Shown here: piece by piece, positions 46,787 to 56,930 of the stretch
Layout of the letters: each line of letters begins with the position of its first letter
Position numbering within the stretch: position 1 is the first letter of the stretch
NCBI GenBank assembly: GCA_963813345.1
Contig: CAWEYR010000028.1
Coordinates: 248,001-312,000, forward strand
Direction: 5' to 3'
DNA: 64,000 bases
Origin: CAWDDA01 sp963813345
Lineage (GTDB): Bacteria; Acidobacteriota; Blastocatellia; RBC074
Program-made: the position numbers and the translations under genes
Notes under the pieces: generated by a model
Told to the model about the DNA's origin: nothing
The model's database searches: none
What the model saw: the letters and a program-made list of their open reading frames with translations, nothing else

Positions 46787-48604
46787 TTACAACACTTTGA
46801 CTACAATAAGACTGAGGTCGTCGTGCTGGTGTGCCCCTGCTGAGAATTCTTTGATATGCCTGAGAACGGTGTCGACGATAGCGTTTGCTTTCTGGTGGCG
46901 GTTGCGCAGCAAGAGATCGATCAATCTGCCTTCACCAAAGTCGATGCGGTCAGGATGAGCTGTGTGTGCTTCGACAAGACCGTCCGTATATAGAAACAGA
47001 ATATCGCCTCGTTCAAGATTGACGGTTTCGCTCTTGTAGTGCTGACGGTCGAAGACCCCCATCAGAAGACCGCCGGTTTTTAGCGCGCGCCATTTGCCGG
47101 ATGGCTTGATGTGAAGCGGTGGATTATGGCCCGCGTTGCAGTACTGGAAATTGCGGTTCTCACCGTCAATTACTCCGTAAACGAGAGTCACAAGCAATTG
47201 TCGTCCGAGGTCGCGATGAAGCCGCATATTCGAATCGCGCATTACACGCGCGGGTCCGTGCCCTCGCCGCGCGACGCTGCGCATCAGACTTCGGGCCGCA
47301 GCCATTCCCATCGCGGCGCGGACTCCTTTTCCGGAGACGTCGCCGATCATTATTCCCAGGCGGCGATCCGAAAGTGGAATGTAGTCATAGAAATCTCCTG
47401 AGAGGTTGAGCGCGGGTTCGAGACGCGCGGCAATTTCAAAGCCCTTCAGATTTGGATCTGCGTCGGGAATCATCGCGCGCTGCACGTCGCGGGCCATGAG
47501 AATTTCGCGCTCGAAGGCCCTTTCGCGCGCAACATGCTGGGCGTGAAGTTTCGCGTTCACAAGCGCGATGCTCAGATGATTCCCAACACTTTCGAGAAGC
47601 CGGGCATGGTATTCGTTGAACGCGTTCCGCCGGCTGCTTTCAAGGGCAATAACCCCTATCACCCGTTCCTCATAGAGCAGGGGAACCGCAATCTCCGATA
47701 TCTGGCCAAAGTTCTCCCATGCATCGTCAACATAGTAGTCCGTGTCCCTGGTAACATCGCCCACGATCTGAGTCTTTTTCTCACGCACTGCGCGTGCGAC
47801 GATTCCGCGAGCCACCGGAGTTCGAGTTGGCCTGATTCGACTCTTGACGCCATATCCTTCTTCGATGTGCCAGACAAACTCTTCGGCCTCTTCGTCGATC
47901 AAACCCAGCATCAGAAATTCATATTCAATCACGCGGTCAAGGAGCGGCGCGATGTGATTGAGCAGGCGGTCGAGATCCAGAATCGCTGTAATCTCGTGGC
48001 CGATCTCGATGAGCGTTCGCATTTCGCGAGTACGCTGTCGAAGCTGGTCGTAAAGCTGAGCGTGTGCCAGAGCGACCGCAAGTTGATTGCCGAGAATACT
48101 CAGGACCCGTTCGTGCTCCTGGGTAAAGTAGTCGGGTTCGACACTTTCGAGCGTGAGCACACCAACAACGCGCTGCTCGCGAATGAGAATCAAAGGAACG
48201 GCGATCTCAGAGCGCGGCTCCTCGCCGCCTTCGACCGGCACCTTGAAGTTGCGCGAATCGTTGCGCAGGTCTGCGACAACTATTGTCTGACCGGAGCGCA
48301 CTGCTGCTGACGCGATGCTGCGATCGAGTGGAATCAGCTCGTGGCGTGCTACCTCTTCCGGAGGATATCCAATCGACTTCTTCCACACGAGTCCGCCCCG
48401 GGAGGAATCGACCAGCAACAGGTTAAAGAACTTGTAATCGATGACCTCCTGGACGCGACGAGCTACGCGCTCAATCAGCTCATCCAGGTCGAGGATCGAG
48501 ATAAACTCAACACTCAGATCACTGATGAGTTGTTGAACGCGCTCCGGATCGGTAAGTCTCCCGGTAGAGCGGGATCTGGTAGAAGAAAGTTTCTTAGTTG
48601 CCAT
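46787..48604 (-). CDS. PP2C-type SpoIIE phosphatase with two GAF domains
   Basis: 605 residues. Two GAF sensor domains (about 30-180, with VDSSRGGLVWKKSIGYPPEE, and 200-350, with EIAVPLLYEERVIGVIALES) are joined to a C-terminal PP2C/SpoIIE domain: EIAARLEPALNLSGDFYDYI with the metal Asp, LGIMIGDVSGKGVRAAMGMA, and LFLYTDGLVEAHTAHPDRID. Such RsbU/SpoIIE proteins dephosphorylate STAS antagonists in response to signals bound by GAF. The STAS protein at 33903-34274 is a possible target, but they are not adjacent. Confidence 0.9.
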   Translation of the reverse strand: MATKKLSSTRSRSTGRLTDPERVQQLISDLSVEFISILDLDELIERVARRVQEVIDYKFFNLLLVDSSRGGLVWKKSIGYPPEEVARHELIPLDRSIASAAVRSGQTIVVADLRNDSRNFKVPVEGGEEPRSEIAVPLILIREQRVVGVLTLESVEPDYFTQEHERVLSILGNQLAVALAHAQLYDQLRQRTREMRTLIEIGHEITAILDLDRLLNHIAPLLDRVIEYEFLMLGLIDEEAEEFVWHIEEGYGVKSRIRPTRTPVARGIVARAVREKKTQIVGDVTRDTDYYVDDAWENFGQISEIAVPLLYEERVIGVIALESSRRNAFNEYHARLLESVGNHLSIALVNAKLHAQHVARERAFEREILMARDVQRAMIPDADPNLKGFEIAARLEPALNLSGDFYDYIPLSDRRLGIMIGDVSGKGVRAAMGMAAARSLMRSVARRGHGPARVMRDSNMRLHRDLGRQLLVTLVYGVIDGENRNFQYCNAGHNPPLHIKPSGKWRALKTGGLLMGVFDRQHYKSETVNLERGDILFLYTDGLVEAHTAHPDRIDFGEGRLIDLLLRNRHQKANAIVDTVLRHIKEFSAGAHQHDDLSLIVVKVL

Positions 48605-48657
48605 TCATCCTGTCTATAAGTCCTGTATTTGTGAGGTATCGGATGAAGGATAAGAAG

Positions 48658-48732
<75 letters not shown>

Positions 48733-48780
48733 AAACGTAACGTTGATCATATCGAACGCCTGCATGGAGTTCAAGGTACG

Positions 48781-48890
48781 TTGGAGCGCCGTCTAGCCGG
48801 AAGCGTGCGAGTCGAGGAGAGTTCGAAGCTCCACGATTCGCGGCTCGTGGCCGGTCGGAGACCGACGCTCCCAGACGCGTGAACTCCAAC
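48781..48890. repeat. Mosaic of families B and C overlapping the M50 gene end
   Basis: TCTAGCCGGAAGCGTGCGAG (B/C-like), a near-complementary CGATTCGCGGCTCGTGGCCG, and GGTCGGAGACCGACGCTCCC, then GTGAACTCCA of family A. The arms pair imperfectly. The stop of the M50-CBS gene (48793) lies inside it, so its C-terminal tail is encoded by the repeat. Confidence 0.7.
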
Positions 48891-50085
48891 GAGCCGGCTT
48901 CGACCGGATCAGATCCTTGCCACTCAAATACCCGACTACCACACCTTCCGCGTCAACTACCGCCAGATGCTTAAGGTTACCTCCATTGAGCTTATGTTCT
49001 GCATGTTCAATTGATGAACGAACCGGGACAAACTGTGCGTCGCTGACCGGTTCCATTACCTCCCTGACTGTCACGCGTGACCACTCACTTTGAGGCAGTG
49101 GACGGACGCGGCTGAGCGATAGAATTCCATGCAATCGCCCACCTTTGATTACCGGAAACGTCGTGTGTCGATGCTCGGAGAGCGTCTGCTCGATGAAATC
49201 GTCAATTGATGTTTCGGGCGCCACTCCAATGGGCGGGCTGGACATTATCTCGCCGACGGTCCCCGGAACGCGCCATTTAGCTTGCGCGTCAGAGTTCGCA
49301 TTTACATTCACATTCGAATTCGCGTTCGCGTTCGCTTCAGACTTCGCGACACTTTGTCGGTGACGGTAATCACCCTCAGCAACATTTCGCAAAAAGAAAC
49401 CGACAATCACGAGCCAGACAGCTGTCAGATAATCACCCCACCAGAAAGCCGAAAAGATCCCAAACGACGAAAGCATGTAGGCTATCGCTGTTCCCATGTT
49501 CTTCGCGGTTCTTGTAGCAGCCATAACATCGCCATTGCGATGCCAGAGCCACGCGCGCAATGCTCGGCCTCCATCAAGAGGCAGACCGGGAAGCAGATTG
49601 AACATAGCCAGCACAAGGTTTCCGATGAAGAGATAGACAAAAACGCGCTCGAACATCACGCGGTGGCTGAAGACCGGCAGCCATTCGACTACTGCCAGAC
49701 AAAGGAAGAATATCAGGCCCACGACAAACGAGGCAGACGGACCGGCAACTGCAATTCGAAATTCGCCAAGCGGTGTTGGTGGCTCGCTCGCCAACCGTGT
49801 CCACCCGCCGAAAATGTGAAGCTGGATGTCGTATATTCTGACTCCTTCAAGCCGCGCCGCGACGGCGTGCGCAAGTTCATGCGCAACGATCGAACTGAAG
49901 AGCAGGGCCGACATCAGCGTCCCGAATAGAAAGTATTCTGTGACAGTAAACGCGTGGCCAGTCTGGCGGGGTAAATAGACAGCCGATGCCAGCCAGACGT
50001 GAAGAAGTACTACCGGAATCCAGGTGAAATCGATGATGATCGGAATGCGGAAAAGACGCGCGATCTGGAAAGTGCGAAACCGCAT
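48793..50085 (-). CDS. Site-2-protease-like M50 metalloprotease with CBS domains
   Basis: 430 residues. Membrane protease of the SpoIVFB type: HEXXH is H69-E70-H73 (IVAHELAHAVAARLEG) and the third ligand D171 is in LLPGLPLDGGRALRAWLWHR. After about six helices there is an Asn/Ala-rich linker (EANANANSNVNVNANS, near 255) and two CBS repeats (VGEIMSSPPIGVAPETSIDD and VREVMEPVSDAQFVPVRSSI) that bind nucleotides. It would cleave membrane-anchored regulators. The last about 35 residues (PARWSSRVWERRSPTGHEPR) are repeat-derived. It is 3 bp after the alpha/beta-hydrolase gene. Confidence 0.9.
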   Translation of the reverse strand: MRFRTFQIARLFRIPIIIDFTWIPVVLLHVWLASAVYLPRQTGHAFTVTEYFLFGTLMSALLFSSIVAHELAHAVAARLEGVRIYDIQLHIFGGWTRLASEPPTPLGEFRIAVAGPSASFVVGLIFFLCLAVVEWLPVFSHRVMFERVFVYLFIGNLVLAMFNLLPGLPLDGGRALRAWLWHRNGDVMAATRTAKNMGTAIAYMLSSFGIFSAFWWGDYLTAVWLVIVGFFLRNVAEGDYRHRQSVAKSEANANANSNVNVNANSDAQAKWRVPGTVGEIMSSPPIGVAPETSIDDFIEQTLSEHRHTTFPVIKGGRLHGILSLSRVRPLPQSEWSRVTVREVMEPVSDAQFVPVRSSIEHAEHKLNGGNLKHLAVVDAEGVVVGYLSGKDLIRSKPARWSSRVWERRSPTGHEPRIVELRTLLDSHASG

Positions 50086-50088
50086 TTG

Positions 50089-50718
50089 CTATTCAAACTC
50101 TCCACGGATAACGCGCATCAGCTCATTGAGCTGATGATCAAAGAAGTGACCAGCTCCAGGTATGATCTCGAGTCGATAGTTCACAGTTGCGGGCAGCTTT
50201 TCGAGACGAGCCATGAGCGGAGCAAGCGGCGCGAGCTCGTCTGTTTCACCGTGAACGAAAAGAAGGGGCTTCGCGCATTCGTCAAGGAACTGAAGTTGGT
50301 CCATGCGTAACGAAGTGCCAATCGCGAGCAGGCGTGAAACGCGTGGGTCTTCGCAGCCGAGCTTGAGGCCGACGACCGCACCAAACGAAAACCCGGCAAC
50401 AACAACTTCGCGTGCCTCGGGCTGATTCAGGAGAAGGTAGTCGAGAGCCGCGCGCCCGTCATCGATCTCGCCCCGACCTTCATCGTGGACTCCAGTGCTT
50501 TCACCAACACCGCGAAAATTGACTCTCAAGGTCTCAAATCCGGCCTCCTCGAGCGCCTTCGCTGCGCGATACACAACCTTGTTATGCATCGTTCCACCGA
50601 ATAGTGGATGTGGATGCAATACGAGCGCAACGCGAGTTGCCGAAGACGATCTCGGACGGTAAATACCCTCGAGCTGACCGTGCGCGACCGGAATCGATAT
50701 GTTGCCCTTGGGATACAT
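50089..50718 (-). CDS. Alpha/beta hydrolase (YtaP/dienelactone-hydrolase-like)
   Basis: 209 residues. VALVLHPHPLFGGTMHNKVV opens the fold; VNFRGVGESTGVHDEGRGEI forms the oxyanion loop; the nucleophile is the Ser in VVAGFSFGAVVGLKLG, the acid is in HGETDELAPL and the His in PGAGHFFD. This short form is common in Gammaproteobacteria and Acidobacteria and is annotated as dienelactone-hydrolase-like; the substrate is unknown. No signal peptide. Same transcript as the M50 gene by the 3-bp gap. Confidence 0.85.
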   Translation of the reverse strand: MYPKGNISIPVAHGQLEGIYRPRSSSATRVALVLHPHPLFGGTMHNKVVYRAAKALEEAGFETLRVNFRGVGESTGVHDEGRGEIDDGRAALDYLLLNQPEAREVVVAGFSFGAVVGLKLGCEDPRVSRLLAIGTSLRMDQLQFLDECAKPLLFVHGETDELAPLAPLMARLEKLPATVNYRLEIIPGAGHFFDHQLNELMRVIRGEFE

Positions 50719-50744
50719 GATTAGCGCAATCGAGGGGGCTCGAA

Positions 50745-50814
50745 TTCAACCACAAACTAAAGTTTGAACTCAAACCCAATGTGGTTCGAGTTCAAACTTT
50801 AGTTTGTGGTTGAA
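50745..50814. repeat. Inverted repeat, family A variant
   Basis: Perfect 27-bp arms 50745-50771 and 50788-50814, 16-base loop. The core is CAAACTAAAGTTTG instead of CAAGCTAAAGCTTG: a G-to-A change on one side of the small stem is balanced by C-to-T on the other. Sits between the hydrolase start and the alcohol dehydrogenase stop. Confidence 0.92.
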
Positions 50815-50830
50815 CACGAACCCCTTTGTG

Positions 50831-51781
50831 TCACATGCCTGGCCTCACCAGCACTTTCAAGACTCCGTGTGTCGCCGCAAGTTCCATGGCGCGGACACCT
50901 TCCGACAGGCCAACCTCCGTCGATACCAGAACCTCCGGTTTCACACGCCCGCTCGCAAGAAGCTCGAGAGCAGGCGCAAAACGGCCGCACCTTGAACCGA
51001 TCACTCTGATTTCGTCGACGACAATCCGCCACGACTCGAGTGCAACTTCTTCATGGAACGTGGACTTCAGTATGATAGTTCCCTGCGTGCGTACCAGCTC
51101 AATCGCACACTTCAACCCCGCCGGTGAGCCACTCGCCTCAACCACGTAGTCAAAACTTCGCGGTTCTCCTAAAACCGCAGTCTGAATGCCCTCTGCGCGA
51201 GCCAGCTCGAGCTTCTCGGCATGCTTTCCGATAAGGGTCAGGTCGCACGATGTAGTCGCAAGAACCCGCGCGATCAATTGACCGAGCTTGCCGTCGCCAA
51301 TCACGGCAACACGATCAGTTGACGCGATCGTGACCTGATCCAGAATCTGACATGCCGCTGCAAGCGGCTCACAAAAGACGGCGTCGCGATCAGAAACGCT
51401 CTCCGGGACTTGAATCAGATTGCCTGGCGGGAGCACGAGGTAGTCTGCCAACGCACCGTCGCGCCCGTGAATACCGAGAACCGTTCTCGTCGGACAATGC
51501 CGGGCATCGGCTTTGAGACAGAGATCACAGACTCCGCAACCTGCGTTGATTTCGCCAACTACACGGCGCCCGATCTGAGTGCGCTGCGGAGAGCTTTCGA
51601 CCACTCCGACAAACTCATGACCGAGAGTGCCTGAGAACCCTGCATATCCGCGGGTTATTTGGATATCAGTGCTGCAGATTCCGGCTAGTGTAACCTTGAC
51701 GAGCGCTTCGCCATTTACGCGGGGAACGTCGACGTCTACAAGCTTGAGACCCGCTTTCTCGTCGAATCTGAGAGCGTTCAT
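50831..51781 (-). CDS. Zinc-dependent alcohol dehydrogenase family protein
   Basis: 316 residues of the medium-chain dehydrogenase fold. The catalytic zinc site is GICSTDIQITRGY and GTLGHEFVGVVE; the structural zinc cysteines are GCGVCDLCLKADARHCPTRT. The NAD(P) fold is VAVIGDGKLGQLIARVLATT. Somewhat shorter than the usual 340-350. ATG overlaps the BNR gene stop (ATGA), so that gene is downstream of it in the same direction... the BNR gene precedes it in transcription and the dehydrogenase follows. Substrate unknown; sorbitol or threonine-type dehydrogenases are the nearest in motif style. Confidence 0.86.
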   Translation of the reverse strand: MNALRFDEKAGLKLVDVDVPRVNGEALVKVTLAGICSTDIQITRGYAGFSGTLGHEFVGVVESSPQRTQIGRRVVGEINAGCGVCDLCLKADARHCPTRTVLGIHGRDGALADYLVLPPGNLIQVPESVSDRDAVFCEPLAAACQILDQVTIASTDRVAVIGDGKLGQLIARVLATTSCDLTLIGKHAEKLELARAEGIQTAVLGEPRSFDYVVEASGSPAGLKCAIELVRTQGTIILKSTFHEEVALESWRIVVDEIRVIGSRCGRFAPALELLASGRVKPEVLVSTEVGLSEGVRAMELAATHGVLKVLVRPGM

Positions 51782-54097
51782 CGACGAATTTCGCGCTCTG
51801 CCTCGCGGCTCATTACGTAGACCCCACCCGAAACCGAACCAGCGTAGAGGCGATTGCGGTCAAAGGGGTCGGCCCTGAGCGACAGGATACGCCGGCTCGG
51901 GAGCACAGTCGTGTCGACGTTTTCCCAGGTTTTCCCGCGATCACGCGAGAAGTAAAAGCCACCAAAGATATGATCGCCGGCATAAACCTCGTCCGGATTC
52001 AACGGATTCACTTCAATCGCGCTGATCGCGATTACGAACGGTATTCCACCACCCCGTTGCTCCCATGTCTTCCCGCCATCCAGAGACCGGTAGAACCCAT
52101 TACCTGTGCCAACAAACATCGTGGTCGCATTTCGAGGGTCAAGCGCAACCGACATGATTCGCTTCGATTCGCTGCCCACGTTCAACCGAACAAAACTCTC
52201 GCCTCCATTCCTGGACAAAAAGAGGCCTTCTTCCGTGCCGATACAAATCAGACCCGCAACTCGCGGGTGTGTGACCAGCGAGTTGATAGCTGCTGTTGTG
52301 AGCAAAGACCCGCCTGCATCCTCAATCTTGATCTGCTTCCAACCGGCCTTCTCGTCTTCCGTAAAATAAAGCCCATCCCAGGTCGCTGCCAGGAGCACCG
52401 GCGTGTCAGATGAGCTCGACCTCACAAGCGGCACAAGATGAAATACCTGGCGATTGAGATTGACAAGGCGATTCTCAGGCGGTTCTTCCGGAACGACTTC
52501 AGGCTGAGGCTTTGGCGCCTTTTTGACTGGAGCAGCTGCCGGCTTCTTCTTGACCGGCGTACTTGGACGATGGCTTCGTTCGTTTCTGCACCACAAGCTG
52601 CGGACTGCGAAGCGATATGCCCTTTCGCAATTGAACTTCCTGAGCAACGTTCTGATCTGCTTCGCCCTGACTGATCGGCGTTTCCGGAACAAGTTTACTC
52701 GGATCCACTGGCTCGTCCTTCTTTACCCGAACCCAGTTTCGACCGCGATCCTCTGATCGGTACACACCGTGATTCGTTCCTGCGTAAAGTATCTGAGCAC
52801 CCTCTTTCGGCTGATAGATCGAGTACACATCCCGCACGCCCATTCCACGCATCGATTGCTTCCACGTGATGCCGCCATCTTCGCTGACGAAGAGCCCGCC
52901 ATTGGGACCGTCAAAGATCACTCCAGCGTAAATGCGTCCGCGCTCGCGAGCATCCGCGACAACCGTTCGAACCTGGCGGCTTATGAAACCAGCATTGCTC
53001 GGCTCGTAGGTCTCACCTCCGTCGGTACTCATGAGCACGCCATAGTCATCTGTTCCGAGAAAGACTCGATCAGGCCGATCAGGGTGAACAGCAACCGCGT
53101 TGATAACCAGACGCAGCGGTGTCACACGGCTCCAACTCTCAGGCTTGCCGCTGTCAGTGGATCGCCACAAACCTTCGGTCGTGCCTGCGAACAAAAGCTC
53201 TGCTTTCGTCGGATGTTGGAAGATGACGTGAGTGCGGCGGCTGGTTGACGGAATACCCTGTATCTTCGTCCATTTTTGACTGGCATTCGTGGATCTGTAG
53301 ATGCCGCTGCACGCGCTCATGAGCACGGTGTCCGGATCATTCTTGTCAATATGTATCGCGAATATATCCGAGTCATCGATCATGCCCGCTTCTTTAGAAC
53401 CGGCTCGCTTCCATGTTTCGCCTCCATCGGTCGTCTTCCACGGAAGGTGCCACGTACCCGCATAAATCGTCCCGGAGTCCCGCGGGTCAATTGCCACCGA
53501 GTGAAAGCCGCGCAATTCGGCGTCATTGTCGGGCGTGATTCGCTTCCAGCTTCTCCCGCGGTTGAGGGTTCGATAGATGCCATCACGCGCCGCCACCGCG
53601 AAAACGGCAGCGTCACCGGAAGATTGCACTATTCCCCGCACGGACCGGCCTCTCAGCTCAGTCAGTTCGCGCCAATTGGTCCCATGGTCTTCGCTGATCC
53701 ATACTCCTCCGCCAATGGCATCGTGATCGGCATCGCGAATCTGCTGCGTTCCGATATAGATCACGTCAGGACGCGTCCGATCGAAGAGAATCGCTGTCAA
53801 TGCGAATCCGGAAACGCCAAGACCGGGTTTGATTCGCTTCCATGTTTTTCCGCCGTCAGTTGAGCGAAATAGTTGCCCGTCCTGCGTACCAATCAGAATG
53901 AGATCACTGTTCTTAGGATCAATGGCAAGAGACAGCACATCGCCCCCGAACGGGCCAGTCATCTGCCAGACGCGTGCTGCTCCGCCCTGCTCGGTCTCAA
54001 TCGCCTGAACGCCATCGCTCAGGAAGAAAGGAAGGCCCAATAAGAAAAGTAGAAGAAAGTGAGGTGCAAATCGGGATTTCAAAAAAGCGTACTTCAT
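51778..54097 (-). CDS. Secreted BNR/sortilin-like beta-propeller protein, one frameshift
   Basis: About 773 residues after repair. A signal peptide (APHFLLLFLLGLPFFLSDGV) precedes many Asp-box repeats such as LFRSTDGGKTWKRI, VWISEDHGTNWREL, LFVSEDGGITWKQS and FYRSLDGGKTWEQR, which build one or two propellers like those of glycosyl-hydrolase-like Vps10 proteins. A Lys/Pro/Ala linker (VKKKPAAAPVKKAPKPQPEV) separates two propeller parts; the frameshift falls at its start near 52562, where loss of one T gives KPSSKTPVKKKPA. Role in binding or glycan recognition is unknown. Its stop overlaps the dehydrogenase start. Confidence 0.82.
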
Positions 54098-54162
54098 TCA
54101 CATCTCCGGGGTTTTCCGTCGCCCCGTATTATATCCGAAGTTAGTGGTCAGTGGGTCATGAG

Positions 54163-54272
54163 AAGAGTTACCACGGAACACACGGAGAAGAGCACGGAAA
54201 ACATGCAAAAGACTTCCGGAATTCTTTTCCGCGTTTTCCGTGTCTTTTCAGTGTGTTCCGTGGTAACTCTTC
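54163..54272. repeat. Inverted repeat, family D (GAGTTACCACGGAACACACG)
   Basis: GAAGAGTTACCACGGAACAC and GTGTTCCGTGGTAACTCTTC form the outer arms; inside, CGGAGAAGAGCACGGAAAAC pairs loosely with GTTTTCCGTGTCTTTTCAG. It lies between the BNR gene start and the Agl23-like gene stop. Close relative at 56931-57023. Confidence 0.85.
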
Positions 54273-54280
54273 CCGAACAC

Positions 54281-55834
54281 CTATCGCACATCGCGCACGA
54301 AGAGCACCAGATGCTCTCCGGGCCGCAGTGCCATCGCTGGAGTTACGGCGCGCCAGCCTCCCGCTGCTTCGATATCTGCAGTCTGGGATTGATTCGCGAT
54401 CATCAATGGCTGTGAGATTCCCGAAATCCCTGATCCTTCCGGCAGATTCCCCGCGAATGCGGCTCCATTGTAGCGTCGCAAATACCAGGGGAGCGGCCAA
54501 TAGGCTGGTGATGCGATGTATATATTCGTCGCCTCCCTTGTTCCCATCCTATCGGCTTCCTCGTCCACGGCCGATACAAGATTGAGAAGCTCGCGTTCTG
54601 TCTGCGCATAGACGTATCCGTACTGACCATCGACGTACGGCCGCCATCCTGTCTTCTTTCCAAAAGACATCAGGTAGGCATTCTTGTTGTCGTTGTCGTC
54701 ATATGCCTCGAAATTAATGACGCGGCACATCTGAAAGGACGTAAGGATTGCGATCAGCGTCAGAGCTCCAATCACGATCTTTGGGGTAACCGGCCTTACC
54801 CGGCGCAGCATTTCGTCTATGCCCGCACCAGCCGAAAGCGCCAATGGAAGCACAATGTTGATGATCAGCCAGGGTGTTTTGTAGGGTATCAGCGAATAGG
54901 CAAGGAAGATGCCGGCAGTCCAGGCACCAAGAAAAAGTGCAAACCGCGAACCGCGAAGAAGAATGACTATGCCCGCAACAACACCCGCCAGAAGCAATGG
55001 GAGCTCCAGCTTGACCAGAATTCCAACATAGTAATCGAACGCATGTACGTGATCGCCTCCGCTGCGTGGAGCCCAGAGTAGCAGTGACCGAACCGAATCG
55101 ACCACGCCTCTCCAGTTTCTGAAAAATGAGGAATAGAAAATAACGTTGACGATGACGAACAGGACCAGGCCGCTCAATAGATGGTTCGTCGCTGGCAGTA
55201 GTCTTCTAATTTCCTGAGCTATTGTTCCATTAAGCGGCAACCCTTCACGCAAACGGCGTCTGATTGCGTCTGCGAGAATTGCGCAAAGAGCTGCAAGGAG
55301 CACAACGATTGCAGTGATTATCGCAGTCTCCTTCGTTGCAAAGAGCAGACCGAGCGCAATCGATGCCAATGCCAGCCAGGTGAACTCTCGCTCGCGGTGA
55401 TATCTGCGCGCACACACGACTGCGGCAAGTGTGAAAAAGACAAAGCTCATTTCGTGAATGAAGTCGCGCGAAAAATAGACCAGGCCCGGCGAGAATGCCG
55501 TGAAACCTGCCACTATTGCTGCCCCTCGCTCGCCGATGTCAGCGCGAAGCCACCAGAGCAGGGCTATTGCTGCGACTCCGCAGGCCGCCGGCCAGAATCG
55601 CAGAGCAAGATCGATCTCACCAAGAAGCTTCAGGAAGAGCAGCGAGAAGTAATAAAGAGTGGGCCCATGGTAATTCTCGGGATCATATGAATAGTTGTTG
55701 TATTTGGCCAGGTTAAGAAGAAAGTGCGAATTGACACCTTCGTCGTGATGGAGCGGTTTCAAGCCGATATCCGCAAATCGCATCCAGGTGCCGGCAAGGA
55801 GCACCAGTATGAACGCCACTTTCCATAATTTCAT
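54281..55834 (-). CDS. Agl23/ArnT-like multi-spanning membrane glycosyltransferase-type protein
   Basis: 517 residues, about ten or more helices. The first loop carries RFADIGLKPLHHDEGVNSHF, with the acidic pair expected in GT-C enzymes, then YSYDPENYHGPTLYYFSLLF; this matches the TIGR03663 flippase-activity-associated Agl23 family. Later helices include LIPYKTPWLIINIVLPLALS. Members are believed to help lipid-linked sugar transfer or flipping. The C-terminal periplasmic part (YIASPAYWPLPWYLRRY) is typical. The family D hairpin is adjacent to its stop. Confidence 0.8.
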   Translation of the reverse strand: MKLWKVAFILVLLAGTWMRFADIGLKPLHHDEGVNSHFLLNLAKYNNYSYDPENYHGPTLYYFSLLFLKLLGEIDLALRFWPAACGVAAIALLWWLRADIGERGAAIVAGFTAFSPGLVYFSRDFIHEMSFVFFTLAAVVCARRYHREREFTWLALASIALGLLFATKETAIITAIVVLLAALCAILADAIRRRLREGLPLNGTIAQEIRRLLPATNHLLSGLVLFVIVNVIFYSSFFRNWRGVVDSVRSLLLWAPRSGGDHVHAFDYYVGILVKLELPLLLAGVVAGIVILLRGSRFALFLGAWTAGIFLAYSLIPYKTPWLIINIVLPLALSAGAGIDEMLRRVRPVTPKIVIGALTLIAILTSFQMCRVINFEAYDDNDNKNAYLMSFGKKTGWRPYVDGQYGYVYAQTERELLNLVSAVDEEADRMGTREATNIYIASPAYWPLPWYLRRYNGAAFAGNLPEGSGISGISQPLMIANQSQTADIEAAGGWRAVTPAMALRPGEHLVLFVRDVR

Positions 55835-55836
55835 AA

Positions 55837-55872
55837 GCGTACGTTGTACCGTCTTCAGGCGGAATCTTCCAG
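55837..55872. repeat. Solo family B half-element
   Basis: GTACGTTGTACCGTCTTCAG then GCGGAATCTTCC; a single arm without its partner, in the 74-bp gap between divergent Agl23-like and patatin genes. Confidence 0.5.
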
Positions 55873-55908
55873 TCTGTCAGCCATGCTAGAATTGGACTCG
55901 CTACCGCA

Positions 55909-56769
55909 ATGGCTCAAAACGGAAAGAAGCGACCAATAATCGGACTCGCACTGGGCGGAGGGATGGCTCGTGGCACTGCCCACATTGGTGTTCTCAAGGT
56001 ACTCGAACGCCACAGCATTCCGATAGACATCATCGCTGGCACGAGCGTCGGGGCATTGATCGGAGGAGCCTATGCTTCCGGTCTTTCGCCTGAAGCAATC
56101 GAAGAGCTGGCGGCCACCATCCGATGGAGCGATCTCGGAAGAGTTACAGTTTCGCGACTTGGCTTCAACAGCAATGCCCGAACCGAGGAGTTTGTTCGGA
56201 GTCACTATCCGGTCTGGGAGTTTGAAAAACTACGCGTTCAATTCGGCGCGGTAGCTACCGACATTCAATCGGGCAAAATGGTAGTCTTCACGGAGGGCAG
56301 TCTCCCTCTCGCCATTCGCGCAAGCTGCGCCATGCCGATCTATTACACCCCGGTAATTGTTAACGGGCGAATGATGATCGACGGAGGCGTCGTCGGCCAC
56401 CTGCCCGCCGCTGTTGCCCGGATGATGGGAGCTGACATTGTGATTGCCGTGGACGTCAACTCCCAGCACAAGCCGATTCCACCTCCTACTAACCTCTTCG
56501 CTATCATGGCCCAGTCATTATCAATAATGGGCCGACATACTGTCGCATACCTCTACCAGGACGCGGACGTGGTTGTGATTCCCAAAATCGGTCACGTCCG
56601 GCCTGATGATCTCCGCAGGGCACCCGAAATGATCAAGGCCGGCGAAGAGGCGGCAGAGATGGCTGTGCGAAAAATCAAACACCTCGTGACTCCTGCGAGA
56701 CCCGGATTCTTCAAGCGCTTGCTCGGCAAAGACGAAGCTGACGCGCGACGATTCAGTCCACTCAGATAA
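55909..56769 (+). CDS. Patatin-like phospholipase (RssA type)
   Basis: 286 residues. GLALGGGMARGTAHIGVLKV is the oxyanion loop, S46 in GTSVGALIGGAYASG is the nucleophile and D158 in MMIDGGVVGHLPAAV completes the Ser-Asp dyad. ATDIQSGKMVVFTEGSLPLA is typical of the RssA/YchK group of small cytosolic patatins. No signal. Likely an acyl hydrolase on membrane lipids. Divergent from the Agl23-like gene. Confidence 0.9.
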   Translation: MAQNGKKRPIIGLALGGGMARGTAHIGVLKVLERHSIPIDIIAGTSVGALIGGAYASGLSPEAIEELAATIRWSDLGRVTVSRLGFNSNARTEEFVRSHYPVWEFEKLRVQFGAVATDIQSGKMVVFTEGSLPLAIRASCAMPIYYTPVIVNGRMMIDGGVVGHLPAAVARMMGADIVIAVDVNSQHKPIPPPTNLFAIMAQSLSIMGRHTVAYLYQDADVVVIPKIGHVRPDDLRRAPEMIKAGEEAAEMAVRKIKHLVTPARPGFFKRLLGKDEADARRFSPLR

Positions 56770-56854
56770 AGTGAGGGAGTGCTGAGTGCTGAGTGCTGAA
56801 TGCTTTAGCTTGCCAGGTTGCGGCGATTCGATCGTCGTGCTACAAGAAGCAAAG

Positions 56855-56928
<74 letters not shown>

Positions 56929-56930
56929 TT

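Noticed and set aside
51778..52692. Separate small BNR gene starting MFRKRR
   Set aside because: The N-terminal part is a shadow; the reading continues the upstream BNR protein after one base shift.
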